NCBI GenBank assembly: GCA_903926205.1
Contig: CAIYID010000027.1
Coordinates: 1-51,895, forward strand
DNA: 51,895 bases
Source of the DNA: an uncultured Bdellovibrionales bacterium
Lineage (GTDB): Bacteria; Bdellovibrionota; Bdellovibrionia; Bdellovibrionales; Bdellovibrionaceae
Direction: 5' to 3'
Shown here: one piece after another, positions 24,539 to 33,661 of the stretch
Numbering within the stretch: position 1 is the first letter of the stretch
How the letters are laid out: each line of letters starts with the position of its first letter
Translations under genes and position numbers: made by a program
Notes under the pieces: model-generated
Databases searched by the model: none
Told to the model about the DNA's origin: nothing
Seen by the model: only the letters and a program-made list of their open reading frames with translations

Positions 24539-25726
24539 ATGCAAGGACTTTCTGGCACTCCTCTTGCTCCGATGTTTAATGAGTTAACAAGGAGTATCGG
24601 ACGCATGCAGGATGCAGCTACAAGACAGAAGTCTGAACAAAAATTTGTGATGCCGGTTTCTCCGGACGTCGAACCCAAAAAAACTTCATTTTTTGAAATA
24701 GTACCGGAGTCTCCGGATCATCGCGAAAAGGCTTTCGCGCGTTTCACGGAAGAGAATTTGCCGGAGACATCTGTTCTGCCAAAAACGGACAGCTCCGAAA
24801 GAAGTGCTTTAAAAAGAACTTCTTCTTCGGCAAAAGCTTCAGTGGCAGAATTATTACTTAATGCTGAAACGCTTTTAAGTCATGGCGAAAAAGACTTAGC
24901 AAGAGTATTGGTTTATGAAGCACTCAAGCTAGATTCGAAAAATCCATTAGCCTTGAAAAAAGCAAAAATATTTTTGAATCCGATAAAAGACTTAAATCAG
25001 TTGATATCAATACAAAATGTCATTTGTAAAAATGAATTATTTTTTGAAAATTATGCAGAATTGGCACATCTCTATTATAGGCAGGGAAATGATGATCAAG
25101 CGCTTAAATATTATCACGAGTGCTTAGGTCTTGTTCTTACAGAGAACGAAGTCCTTTTTGATGTTTATAAAAACATGGGAAACATCATGACAAAGATGGG
25201 AGACTTTGAGGGCGCCGAGGAGTATTTTCACAAAGCTTTCACTCTGAATCCGGACTCTGACATACTTTCAGTTAATTTGGGTACATTGAGTATTCAAAGA
25301 AATGATTATCAGTCGGCTCTTGAGCGTTTTCGATCGGCAGTAACGAAAAATCCAAAAAATGATAAAGCATGGGTCGGACTTTCCTTAGTTCATCATGAAA
25401 TGGGTGATGTGCCATTAGCCTTCGCAAATATAGAGAGTGCAATTGATATCAATCCCGCCAATCGAACAGCGGTGCAGCTCTTTGCTAATTGGTGTGTTCG
25501 TGAATCTCGATATTTGAACGCAATTGAAGTTGTGGAAAATTACTTATCTAAAGTCGATTTGGACGAAGAAATATCACTTGTTCTGGTACACCTTTTTTGC
25601 AAAGTAAATAAATTCGATCTTGCAAAAATTGAAGCCGAACGAGTTCTTCTTTGGAAGCCTGAGCATCAAGAAATGTCGGAAGTATACCAAGAATTAAGCC
25701 GCATGAAACAAGGAAGCTGTGAATGA
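24539..25726 (+). CDS. TPR-repeat protein (395 aa)
   Basis: After a polar, probably disordered N-terminal 100 residues, the protein consists of tetratricopeptide repeats: clear units near residues 180-212 (YAELAHLYYRQGNDDQALKY), 216-249 (VYKNMGNIMTKMGDFEGAEEY), 250-283 and 285-317. TPRs bind other proteins. Its stop overlaps the next ATG (ATGA). The first codon is uncertain (ATG 24539 has no well-placed ribosome-binding site; 24572 and 24605 are alternatives). It opens the glycosyltransferase operon and could act as its scaffold. Confidence 0.85.
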   Translation: MQGLSGTPLAPMFNELTRSIGRMQDAATRQKSEQKFVMPVSPDVEPKKTSFFEIVPESPDHREKAFARFTEENLPETSVLPKTDSSERSALKRTSSSAKASVAELLLNAETLLSHGEKDLARVLVYEALKLDSKNPLALKKAKIFLNPIKDLNQLISIQNVICKNELFFENYAELAHLYYRQGNDDQALKYYHECLGLVLTENEVLFDVYKNMGNIMTKMGDFEGAEEYFHKAFTLNPDSDILSVNLGTLSIQRNDYQSALERFRSAVTKNPKNDKAWVGLSLVHHEMGDVPLAFANIESAIDINPANRTAVQLFANWCVRESRYLNAIEVVENYLSKVDLDEEISLVLVHLFCKVNKFDLAKIEAERVLLWKPEHQEMSEVYQELSRMKQGSCE

Positions 25727-26325
25727 ATCATCTTGAAGAGCATAAAACCACCGATGGTTTGAGAACGCTGAGTCGTAATGGACGTTGCCTATGCTCTCCA
25801 CGCGACCCTCAGAAAGAAGCTGAGGAGTGGCTCAGTCGGCAGAAAATTCATTCTGAGGATCGAACGGTTGTAGTTTTGGGACTTGGCGCCGGATATCATT
25901 TAATTGCGCTAGTTAATAAGTTTCCAAAATTAGCTTTAAAAGTGATTGATTTGGATGATGAGATTTTTCAAACAACAAAAAGTTGGATAGAGCTTCTTAG
26001 ACAAACTAGCCCACAAATTCAGTGTTATAATCATGAATCGGCAGCTTCATTGTCTTGTTTGGAATACGATCTAGTATTAAATTTTCGGCCGGCATGGGCA
26101 GGGTTAGAAAATCAATACATGGTCGAGTATTTTCGTTTAACTCAGAATTCAGCAAGTAGTCTTGCTCGTGCTGCGGAAGAGAATAGACTAGAAGTTACCA
26201 GTCAAGGGCTGAAGGATAAGATTTCTTCAATTGATTTTTCACTTAAAGATCTGGATTTTGTCGGCGCAGATGGCGGGAATGAGGAAGTGAAGTTTTGGCG
26301 AGCGCTGCGGGAGCTAATTGAATGA
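25723..26325 (+). CDS. Rossmann-fold protein resembling the N-terminal domain of MAF motility accessory factors (200 aa)
   Basis: The central stretch TVVVLGLGAGYHLIALVNKFPKLALKVIDLDDEIF is a Rossmann-type strand-glycine-loop-helix, very like the opening of DUF115/MptE-like MAF proteins, which are tied to sialic-acid-like glycosylation of flagellin in Campylobacter, Helicobacter and Aeromonas. This protein lacks the long C-terminal part of MAF. A plain SAM methyltransferase is an alternative. It overlaps its neighbours on both sides by ATGA junctions, so it is made together with the TPR protein and the glycosyltransferase. Confidence 0.6.
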   Translation: MNHLEEHKTTDGLRTLSRNGRCLCSPRDPQKEAEEWLSRQKIHSEDRTVVVLGLGAGYHLIALVNKFPKLALKVIDLDDEIFQTTKSWIELLRQTSPQIQCYNHESAASLSCLEYDLVLNFRPAWAGLENQYMVEYFRLTQNSASSLARAAEENRLEVTSQGLKDKISSIDFSLKDLDFVGADGGNEEVKFWRALRELIE

Positions 26326-27995
26326 GAATTTTGGTTTTGTCGCTCTTACGCGTGGGCGATTTTATCATGCAGGAGTCAATCATCGAGGATCTAAGAACTG
26401 AGTATCCTCAGGCGGAGCTTCATTTATTGATTAATGATGTGAGTGAAAAATATATACGAGAATCAGGAAAGTATAAAAATATTCACATTTTACCCAGAGC
26501 TCAAATTCAAAGATCACTTGTAGAATCAGACCGACCGAAGCTATCCGCTTATTTTTCTTTACAAAAATTAGTTAAAACTTTGAATGAATTTCATTTTGAT
26601 CAAATTATTAATTTCTCTCACACGATGTTTTCTGCTCGGATAATGGATTTGCTCTGTGCGGGGGAAAAAAGCGGAATGCGATTTCAAGAAAGTCGAGTCG
26701 TTCGGCCGGATAATCTTTGGTTGCGTTTTATAAATGAAAATTTCAGTAGAAATTTGAATTCGCCTTTTCAAGGGATTGATTTGCTCAGGCAAGCGCATTC
26801 AATTCCTAGACACACTTCGCACAAATCACCACTTTCAGCGTTAGCAAAAAAAGGGAATATTCAAAAAATTGCCATTCAAGTACTGACAAGCGATCAGAAA
26901 AAAAACTGGCCGATGAAGAATTTTGCAGAGCTCGTTGCTTTGATGAACTTAAATCATCCTCATTTAGAAATTTCAATTTTAGGTGCACCAAACGAAGAAG
27001 AAATAATTCGACAGACCTTTTCTGAAAAATTGAATTGCAAAATTCAAATACTTAATTGGACAGATCTTAAAAGTTTTTTATTGCACACTGATTTGTTGAT
27101 CACGGGTGATACAAGTGTTCAACACTTGGCCGCACAGGTAGGAACACCGCTTGTGAGTTTATTTCTGGGAAGCGCCAATCCAGAGAAAACAGCCCCTATG
27201 CAAGCCGACGCCGTGATCTTGCAACCACGAACTCACTGCGCGCCTTGTTTACATTCAAAGTCTTGTTTTCGTGAAACACAGATTTGTGCTGAAGACTTAG
27301 CAGTGAATTGTGTGAGCTCAGTGATTGACTCAAGAATTCTCAATCAAGAGCTGCCTCAAATTCAAAGTCATATTTGGCAAGTTTCAACTAATAAAAATGG
27401 AATAATATTTTTAAAAAAAATTAGCAAAGGAGCTGAGGTGACAAATCTCAATAGATTTTTGGAGCAACTCACTTGGCAGATATATTTAGATCGTGGTCAC
27501 TTGGAAACAGCGGGGCCTTTTGGCTCGGCTTCATATATGTTTATTGAAGAACACTCTCGGGAGCTTGCTCGGCCAACAAGCTTGGCGGTTATTCAGACAG
27601 GGCTGCAAAATCGTCTGTTTGAATTTCAGACTCACGAATTATTCATCGACCGACTTGAGACCAATTTTCGAAAACAAATGACCCCATTTTTACTGAATCA
27701 AACTGAGGCTTCGAGTTCGGCGTTTAAAAATCTTTTAATGGATGAAGTGACAAATCATTTATTTGGAAAACCAAGTGGAAAAAATTATTTTTTTACACTT
27801 TTAGAAACCTTGAATATTGAAGAGCCACCGTTCCAACAATTAAAAAAAATCAAAGAGTGTCTTCAGGAGTCACGAGCTCTGATAGAAATTGAACTAAAGT
27901 TAATAAAATCAATATTAGTGGAATTAAATGAAAGGAATTTTATTTATGTCGCAAGAACTCGAACATTATTTGACCTTAGCTCTGCAGCGCCTTGA
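26322..27995 (+). CDS. GT9-family glycosyltransferase with C-terminal extension (557 aa)
   Basis: The first about 345 residues are heptosyltransferase-like: N-terminal MRILVLSLLRVGDFIMQESIIEDLRTEYP, the donor-site block TGDTSVQHLAAQVGTPLVSLF and the following Cys-rich segment HCAPCLHSKSCF. The family transfers ADP-heptose or related sugars to lipid A core or, in some bacteria, to proteins. Residues about 350-557 form an extra helical domain not seen in core heptosyltransferases. Start overlaps the previous stop (ATGA). The acceptor is unknown; placement after flagellar genes suggests a flagellar or envelope protein, as inference. Confidence 0.85.
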   Translation: MRILVLSLLRVGDFIMQESIIEDLRTEYPQAELHLLINDVSEKYIRESGKYKNIHILPRAQIQRSLVESDRPKLSAYFSLQKLVKTLNEFHFDQIINFSHTMFSARIMDLLCAGEKSGMRFQESRVVRPDNLWLRFINENFSRNLNSPFQGIDLLRQAHSIPRHTSHKSPLSALAKKGNIQKIAIQVLTSDQKKNWPMKNFAELVALMNLNHPHLEISILGAPNEEEIIRQTFSEKLNCKIQILNWTDLKSFLLHTDLLITGDTSVQHLAAQVGTPLVSLFLGSANPEKTAPMQADAVILQPRTHCAPCLHSKSCFRETQICAEDLAVNCVSSVIDSRILNQELPQIQSHIWQVSTNKNGIIFLKKISKGAEVTNLNRFLEQLTWQIYLDRGHLETAGPFGSASYMFIEEHSRELARPTSLAVIQTGLQNRLFEFQTHELFIDRLETNFRKQMTPFLLNQTEASSSAFKNLLMDEVTNHLFGKPSGKNYFFTLLETLNIEEPPFQQLKKIKECLQESRALIEIELKLIKSILVELNERNFIYVARTRTLFDLSSAAP

Positions 27996-28128
27996 AAAGG
28001 CTTATGACGAGATAATCAAAACCCAAGGTTATACGAGAGATACAGAAAAACTCAAAATGTTAGTAGAAATGACCAGAGAGCAGGTAAAAAATGAAAATTC
28101 TCGTACTGCAACTAGCCAGACTCGGTGA
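27946..28128 (+). CDS. Small helical protein of unknown function (60 aa)
   Basis: ATG at 27946 with AAAGGA about 9 nt upstream. The first 50 nt overlap the end of the glycosyltransferase gene in another frame and the last 38 nt overlap the start of the next one. The 60 residues are nearly all helix-forming (YLTLALQRLEKAYDEIIKT, LKMLVEMTREQVKNE). The double overlap within a tight operon suggests a real small partner protein for one of the two GT9 enzymes, but there is no family evidence. Confidence 0.55.
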   Translation: MSQELEHYLTLALQRLEKAYDEIIKTQGYTRDTEKLKMLVEMTREQVKNENSRTATSQTR

Positions 28129-29542
28129 TATTTATATGTCTTGGCCCGCGATTCGGGCCTTGCGAAGAAAATTTCCCGAAGCGGAAGTGCATGTGCTTAC
28201 GCGTCCTCGATTTGCGACGGCTTTTGAGGGGTTGACGTCGGTTCATAAAGTTCATCAATTGCCGACAAAAGAAATTCTGGCTCCTTTGGTTCAACCTAAA
28301 ATGGAAGTCCAAGAATCTTTTGATCTGTTAAGTGTTTTTGTTGATCAGCTTCATCATGAAGCCTACGACAAGATATACAATTTTTCCTTTTCGCCGTTAT
28401 CGAGTTATTTGACACATTACATTTCTAATTCGGCCACTGAAGTTTGTGGGTACACACGATTTAAAGATGGTTTTTTTGCAATTCCCGATGATATGAGCGC
28501 CTATTTTTATGCACAGGTGGGTATTGATCGTCCCAATCGTTTTCATTTAATAGAAATATTTTCTAGTTTGGTCGGCTCAGATTTAACCCCAGATGATTTC
28601 CGACCACCTCATCCAATGCCCAGCTGTAGCAAAAATCTTCCAAGAGAATACATTGCGGTTCACATTGGAGCGAGCGAGTCGACTAAAACTCTTTCTGCTG
28701 AAAAATGGACGCAAATTTTGCAGATCCTTCATCAACAAACAGCATTGCCATTTGTTCTGATTGGTTCCGAAGGCGAAGCTTTGATTGGAAAACACATCAC
28801 TGAAATGATGGAGCTTGGCTCTGTTCATAATTTGGTGGGACAGACAAAATTAACTGAACTTTTTCCCATCATTAAAGGGGCTCGTGTTTTGATTGGTTGT
28901 GATAGTGCGCCAATGCATATGGCAACTTTAACAAACACACCTTGTGTTAATATATCTCTGGCCTCGGTCAATTTTTGGGAGACCGGTCCTCGTTCAATGG
29001 ATAGCGTGATTGTTCGGGCGAAGACGGAAGAAGATTTATCCTCTGAAAAAGTGGCCACTGTCATTTATAGGAATTTGAATGGCGAGAAACAAGACCTGAG
29101 TGTGATTCATACAACGGCGGGGACACCCAGTTATTCAGCATTCACCCCCAAATCTGCTGACTTTGAGTGGTTGTTTTTACGAGCACTTTATATGGCAGAA
29201 GATTTTCCTTCGAATGATGATCCAAATTTTGTTGATGCGATTGTTCAAATGGCAGAAATTAATCAAATCATGCTCCAACAAATGGGTAATGTGGATCGCT
29301 CCGGAGATGTAGCAAAAGCGGCTCCGTTTATTGAGCGTGGGGAAGAAATTATTGAGACCATCGCTAAGCTGGTACCTGCAACTCAGTCATTAGTTAGATG
29401 GTACCAAACTGAAAAAGTTCGGATTCCGCCAGCCGATATGAAGACTATTTTGCAACGAACGATGGAGATTCACGATTTATTCCAAAAAGTTTTAGATCTT
29501 TATAAGAACTCAACTCGAACTCCGGAAAAGGAGCTACGATGA
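28091..29542 (+). CDS. Second GT9-family glycosyltransferase (483 aa)
   Basis: Heptosyltransferase-like: MKILVLQLARLGDIYMSWPAIRALRRKFP at the start, IAVHIGASESTKTL in the middle (phosphate-binding loop of the donor), and IGCDSAPMHMATLTNTPCVNISL for the donor ribose/adenine region. A helical extension (about residues 345-483) replaces the normal short C-terminus, as in the neighbouring GT9. GAGCAGG precedes the ATG. Two paralogous GT9 enzymes with extensions in one operon suggest sequential sugar additions to one acceptor. Overlaps the next gene as ATGA. Confidence 0.85.
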   Translation: MKILVLQLARLGDIYMSWPAIRALRRKFPEAEVHVLTRPRFATAFEGLTSVHKVHQLPTKEILAPLVQPKMEVQESFDLLSVFVDQLHHEAYDKIYNFSFSPLSSYLTHYISNSATEVCGYTRFKDGFFAIPDDMSAYFYAQVGIDRPNRFHLIEIFSSLVGSDLTPDDFRPPHPMPSCSKNLPREYIAVHIGASESTKTLSAEKWTQILQILHQQTALPFVLIGSEGEALIGKHITEMMELGSVHNLVGQTKLTELFPIIKGARVLIGCDSAPMHMATLTNTPCVNISLASVNFWETGPRSMDSVIVRAKTEEDLSSEKVATVIYRNLNGEKQDLSVIHTTAGTPSYSAFTPKSADFEWLFLRALYMAEDFPSNDDPNFVDAIVQMAEINQIMLQQMGNVDRSGDVAKAAPFIERGEEIIETIAKLVPATQSLVRWYQTEKVRIPPADMKTILQRTMEIHDLFQKVLDLYKNSTRTPEKELR

Positions 29543-30198
29543 CAAAAACATTAATCGATAGGGCAGAGCTTCAAACGAATTTTTCGTCGATCACTGAACT
29601 GGGGGCTTTAATTAAAGCTCTAGAGGAACGTTTTTTGAGTCAAGGCGAAGTGATTTGCCAATTTAAGTTGAATGGGCTGTCAATCTCTGAAGCTGACGAA
29701 AAACGACTGTCTCAGATGGGTCTGCATGAGATTGAATTTATTGAGATTGAAAGTCAGAGCCCGCAGACTCTGCTTTTCAATCTTTTGGATAATTGGTCTA
29801 AAGAATTGCCAGCTTTAATGAAAAATGCCGAAGAACTGGCCAAAGAGATCAGATTTAAAGGTCTCGAAGGTCATTTGAAAGCCTTTGTGAATTTGCTGGA
29901 TACTTGTCAGTTTCTTATGGAAAGTTTGATTAGCCTGGAATCTATTATTAAAACTTCTCCGGCCAGCCAAGTGAGTTGGTGTAAAGCAGAGGAATTGACG
30001 GCCCGAGCCATTGGTGAGGCACTGAAAACCTTCGAGAAAAAGGATTTTGTTTTTTTGTCGGAAATCCTTGAGTATGATCTTGGTCATGCATTGCAAGTTT
30101 GGTTCGACGAAATCAGTAAGCTGAGCCAAGGATTGAAGGACGAGAATGCCAAAGACGCAAAAGGATTCTCAGAACGGATCTTTTTCAAGGGAACTTGA
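29539..30198 (+). CDS. Protein of unknown function (219 aa)
   Basis: Not recognised. Predicted to be cytoplasmic and largely helical after a short alpha/beta N-terminus (VICQFKLNGLSISEADEKRL). It starts by ATGA overlap with the second GT9 gene and runs 53 nt into the sensor-kinase gene in another frame, so it sits exactly at the junction of the glycosyltransferase and signalling parts of the operon. Confidence 0.75.
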   Translation: MTKTLIDRAELQTNFSSITELGALIKALEERFLSQGEVICQFKLNGLSISEADEKRLSQMGLHEIEFIEIESQSPQTLLFNLLDNWSKELPALMKNAEELAKEIRFKGLEGHLKAFVNLLDTCQFLMESLISLESIIKTSPASQVSWCKAEELTARAIGEALKTFEKKDFVFLSEILEYDLGHALQVWFDEISKLSQGLKDENAKDAKGFSERIFFKGT

Positions 30199-32257
30199 GA
30201 AGCAGAAACGCATTGTCTTGATTGATACTCATCAATACATGGAAAGCGTACTCACTGCTGAGATTTCAGCCGGTAGCTTTTTTAATCAGTATCAACTCAT
30301 TAAATTAAATAACACTGAGGAACTTGTTCAGTACCTTTCATTAGGTGATACGGATATCCTGATTGCCGTCGACGAAAAGCCGGATCATATATTCGCTATA
30401 TTTGAATTGTCTTTGCAATTGTCTCCTCACACTGCGCGGATAATGATTGTAAAGGATTGGACCGAAAAAAATGTGCGAGATTCAATTAATCGGGTTCACG
30501 CTTTTCGAGCTCTAAGTTTTTCAATTTCTCCTCAAGAAATTCGGATGCATTTGCAAACAGCTTGCGTTGAGGCTGAGCTGTCCCGCAGCCAAGCTCGACT
30601 AATGAAAGAAGCCTCGAAACAAAACAGAGAGCTTGAGACTCTAACGTTAAGTCTTGAAAAAACCGTCGAAGATCGAACGATTCACATCCGTCAATCAAAA
30701 GATGAAATGGATGCAAAATTGGATTTGGTGCGACAGTTGATTCGTTTTATCAAAGAATTATCGCAAAATATTTCATTTGAAGAATTAATGGATCATGTCC
30801 GAAAATACATGAAAAAATTTGTTCGTTTAGGTGATCCAATTTTAGTTTTAAGAGATGAAATCCGTGAAGACATGGGTCAAGTGGAAATTATTTCCTATCG
30901 TTCGGGTGCCTATTGGTCTTCGGGCCTGATGAATGCGGGACGAGAGCATTTTCAATTTTCCGAAAAAACAATTCTGAATGATAAGGAAATGAGTCGTGAT
31001 TTAGCAAATTATTTTGGCCGGCCATTTATTCGAGTGGTGTCCATCCCTTTGCAGGTGAAGCTCATTCGAAAATTTGGTTTTTCTGAGGTCGCAGCCATAT
31101 TATGTATAGAGAGCTCAATGACAGAGAGCGAGCAACTTTTGTTTTTAGATCATTTTAGTAAAGTTTTATTGCCAGTATCAGTGGCTATCGATCGCTCTTT
31201 TTTGCAAAGAGCCTTGGCTCGGCAATCTTATCGTTGGGAAAGAACCTTTAATGGTCTCCGTGATCCTTTGGCTATTGTTGATGTTGATTATCATGTACTT
31301 CATTCCAATAGCAAATTTTCTGAAAGAATCGTGCATCGCCATTGTTATGAGTCTTTCGCACAGAGGACAAGTCCATGCGATGGTTGTCCAATGATTCAAA
31401 CTTTGTCTGACGGAAGCCCTCGAACGAATCAAATTCAAGTTGGTGGTCATCTTTATGAGGTGAGTTCCTATCCAATTCATTTGAGCGGTTCTGCAAAAAC
31501 ATCGACCGTGGTAAACCAATATGTGGATGTAACCCAAGCTCGGCAGCTTTATGTTCGAATGTTGCAGAGTGAAAAAATGAGTGCCTTGGGTTTGCTAGCG
31601 GGGAATATTGCACATGAATTAAATAACCCACTCTCTGGAATTCGTAATTTGACTCAAGTGATGATCGAAGAATCCAAAGATCAGTCGCAGCTAAATAATG
31701 ATTTAAAAGAAATTGAAAAAGCTGCCGCCAGGTCGCAAATGATTATAAAAAACCTTTTAGAATTTTCCAGTGGCACTCCAAAAAAACTGCAAGAAATTTC
31801 TTTGGCAGAAATTGTAGATCGCACAATGCCCTTATTAAAGACGACCATTAGAAATCATCGTTGCTACTTACATCTTGAAGATCGAGAAACTCTAGTGGCT
31901 GCAGATCCGCAATTAATGCAGCAAGTGGTTTTTAATTTGGTGACAAATGCCTGCCAAGCGATGAAAGACGGCGGAAATTTGGAAATCATCACTCACGTGA
32001 TTCAGGACGGTCAGCAGGTGGAATTAATTATTTCAGATTCAGGTCCTGGAATTCCTGAAACAATTAGAGAAAAAATATTTGAACCCTTTTTTACTACCAA
32101 AAATGAAAGCCAGGGAACGGGGCTTGGTTTAAGCTTATCGCTTGAGATCATCAAGAAAATGGGTGGTCATATTCGACTAGAGACGGAAATGAACAAGGGC
32201 AGCCAATTTATTGTTACTTTGCCATTCGTTTCACGAAAAAAGGAGGGCTCAGAATGA
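30146..32257 (+). CDS. Large cytoplasmic sensor histidine kinase (703 aa)
   Basis: No membrane segment is seen. Order: a degenerate receiver-like domain (about 20-135; strand KRIVLIDTH, no standard phosphoacceptor in ILIAVDEKP beyond D-E), a coiled coil (about 140-195), a GAF-like region (about 200-350), a PAS domain (about 365-455) with a C-x2-C pair in SPCDGCP near residue 411, a HisKA domain with phospho-His 490 in GNIAHELNNPLSGI, and a HATPase with NLVTNACQAM, DSGPGIPE and GTGLGLSL. The CxxC could sense redox or metal. The response-regulator gene begins at its stop codon (ATGA), so the pair is almost surely a two-component system. It begins inside the preceding gene. Confidence 0.9.
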   Translation: MPKTQKDSQNGSFSRELEKQKRIVLIDTHQYMESVLTAEISAGSFFNQYQLIKLNNTEELVQYLSLGDTDILIAVDEKPDHIFAIFELSLQLSPHTARIMIVKDWTEKNVRDSINRVHAFRALSFSISPQEIRMHLQTACVEAELSRSQARLMKEASKQNRELETLTLSLEKTVEDRTIHIRQSKDEMDAKLDLVRQLIRFIKELSQNISFEELMDHVRKYMKKFVRLGDPILVLRDEIREDMGQVEIISYRSGAYWSSGLMNAGREHFQFSEKTILNDKEMSRDLANYFGRPFIRVVSIPLQVKLIRKFGFSEVAAILCIESSMTESEQLLFLDHFSKVLLPVSVAIDRSFLQRALARQSYRWERTFNGLRDPLAIVDVDYHVLHSNSKFSERIVHRHCYESFAQRTSPCDGCPMIQTLSDGSPRTNQIQVGGHLYEVSSYPIHLSGSAKTSTVVNQYVDVTQARQLYVRMLQSEKMSALGLLAGNIAHELNNPLSGIRNLTQVMIEESKDQSQLNNDLKEIEKAAARSQMIIKNLLEFSSGTPKKLQEISLAEIVDRTMPLLKTTIRNHRCYLHLEDRETLVAADPQLMQQVVFNLVTNACQAMKDGGNLEIITHVIQDGQQVELIISDSGPGIPETIREKIFEPFFTTKNESQGTGLGLSLSLEIIKKMGGHIRLETEMNKGSQFIVTLPFVSRKKEGSE

Positions 32258-32634
32258 AAATTCTCATTATTGATGATGAACCCTTGGTTCGACGTTCACT
32301 CATGCGTGCTTTGATCTCTCGTGGGCACCAGGTCATTGAGAGTGTTGATGGTATTCAGGGTTTAGAGGTCTGGACGAAGGAACAGCCCGAGCTCGCGTTT
32401 GTTGACGTGTTGATGCCGGGATTGACCGGGCCACAAGTGATTCAAAATTTGGATCAAAAAATTCGTGAAAAAACCAAAATCATTTTAATGTCAGCATACA
32501 CGGGTGGCGATCAAGCTAGTCCAAAGTTAATAGAGAATGCTGACTTGTTTCTCTTAAAGCCTTTTGACGATATATTTAGAGTGGTCGAAGTTGCTGAAGG
32601 ACTAATGAAAGAGAATTCCGGAAAAATTAATTAA
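32254..32634 (+). CDS. Single-domain response regulator paired with the sensor kinase
   Basis: Receiver domain of 126 residues with IIDDEP, phosphoacceptor Asp 51 in AFVDVLMPG, Ser 80 in LMSAYTG and Lys 102 in LLKPFDD. No output domain. The ATG overlaps the kinase stop. A receiver without DNA-binding domain next to a flagellar and glycosylation module suggests control by protein contact, for example of motility or of an enzyme, but no target can be named. Confidence 0.92.
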   Translation: MKILIIDDEPLVRRSLMRALISRGHQVIESVDGIQGLEVWTKEQPELAFVDVLMPGLTGPQVIQNLDQKIREKTKIILMSAYTGGDQASPKLIENADLFLLKPFDDIFRVVEVAEGLMKENSGKIN

Positions 32635-32665
32635 AAGGAAAAAGGCTCGAAGCCAAAAAAATGCA

Positions 32666-33088
32666 ATGTCTGATACAAACTTAAAAGAAGTAAAAATAGT
32701 CAAAGTACAGCCCTATCCAATTACTTGTCATTTTGCGACGACAGAAGGACAGCCCCCACTTGAGTGTTTGATTCAGCGATTAGAGGATTTTGGATTTATT
32801 TTTAGATCCGTCAAACATCTCTATCGCATCGGTGAAGAATACGTATGTGATTTTGAGATTCCAGTGACAAAAGAAAAAATTCACGAAGTCGTTAAGGTGG
32901 TTCATTCGACCGAGTCTTCAGAACCTTATATTCCAAAAGGAAATAGAGAGCGAGTCATGACTGTTGAGGTTCACTTTAAAACTCTAGAGGGTGAATTTCG
33001 TAAACACATTCGATCCTTTCACGCAAAAATTGGACAACGGTCTGCAATAAAACCTTTGCAACAGACTCGCCAAAAAACAAAGCGATAA
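32666..33088 (+). CDS. Small protein of unknown function, PilZ-like in outline (140 aa)
   Basis: A beta-rich protein with a basic C-terminal tail (RSAIKPLQQTRQKTKR). The run of short strands (CHFATTEGQPPLECLI; FGFIFRSVKHLYRIGEEYVCDFEIP) resembles the barrel of PilZ-type domains, but the PilZ RxxxR and D/NxSxxG c-di-GMP motifs are not clearly present, so this is weak. It ends the operon 31 nt after the response regulator; the rsmD gene follows after 17 nt. Confidence 0.6.
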   Translation: MSDTNLKEVKIVKVQPYPITCHFATTEGQPPLECLIQRLEDFGFIFRSVKHLYRIGEEYVCDFEIPVTKEKIHEVVKVVHSTESSEPYIPKGNRERVMTVEVHFKTLEGEFRKHIRSFHAKIGQRSAIKPLQQTRQKTKR

Positions 33089-33105
33089 TAATTTAGGAGA
33101 AGTCA

Positions 33106-33648
33106 TTGAGAATTATTTCAGGTAAATACAAAGGAAATTTAGTGCCATTCAATGCCGATCATATTCGGCCAACGACTGATCGGGTTAAGGAAAGCCTTTT
33201 CAATATCTTAATTGGAGAATTCGATGGCGTTAGAGTTTTAGATCTATTTTCAGGTACGGGAAGCCTAGGTCTGGAGGCACTTTCTCGCGGGGCGAAAGAA
33301 TTAACAATGGTGGAGAAGAATAGAAAATCTGTAGACATCATGCGTGCCAATTTAAAAAAACTTTCCATCGGAGAGCCGGTTGAAATTATTCAGAAAGACG
33401 TCTTGTCTTTTTTAAAAACTTATTCAGGTGAGCCCTTCGATATCATCTTTGCCGATCCTCCCTTTACAGAGAAAATGGCAGACGAGGTCATGCTCGCCGC
33501 GTCGACCTCGAAGATTTTCCACGCCAAAAGCTTAATGACAATTGAGTCAGGGCGAAAAGAAAAAATTGGTGACGACTACGGCGAACTCGTTCGCTATGAT
33601 GTGCGCGAATTCGGAGACAAATATTTATCTTTTTATAAACAGAAATGA
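33106..33648 (+). CDS. rsmD: 16S rRNA (guanine-966-N2)-methyltransferase
   Basis: MRIISGKYKG at the start, IRPTTDRVKESLFNIL, the SAM loop VLDLFSGTGSLGLEALSRGA and the catalytic FADPPF (the NPPY-type motif of N2-guanine methyltransferases) identify RsmD; 180 residues is the usual length. It methylates G966 in the 30S subunit. The start is TTG at 33106 with TTAGGAG 8 nt upstream, so protein starts may be mis-called elsewhere. Followed by coaD after 13 nt, the common rsmD-coaD arrangement. Confidence 0.95.
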   Translation: MRIISGKYKGNLVPFNADHIRPTTDRVKESLFNILIGEFDGVRVLDLFSGTGSLGLEALSRGAKELTMVEKNRKSVDIMRANLKKLSIGEPVEIIQKDVLSFLKTYSGEPFDIIFADPPFTEKMADEVMLAASTSKIFHAKSLMTIESGRKEKIGDDYGELVRYDVREFGDKYLSFYKQK

Positions 33649-33661
33649 TAAATAAAAAAAT

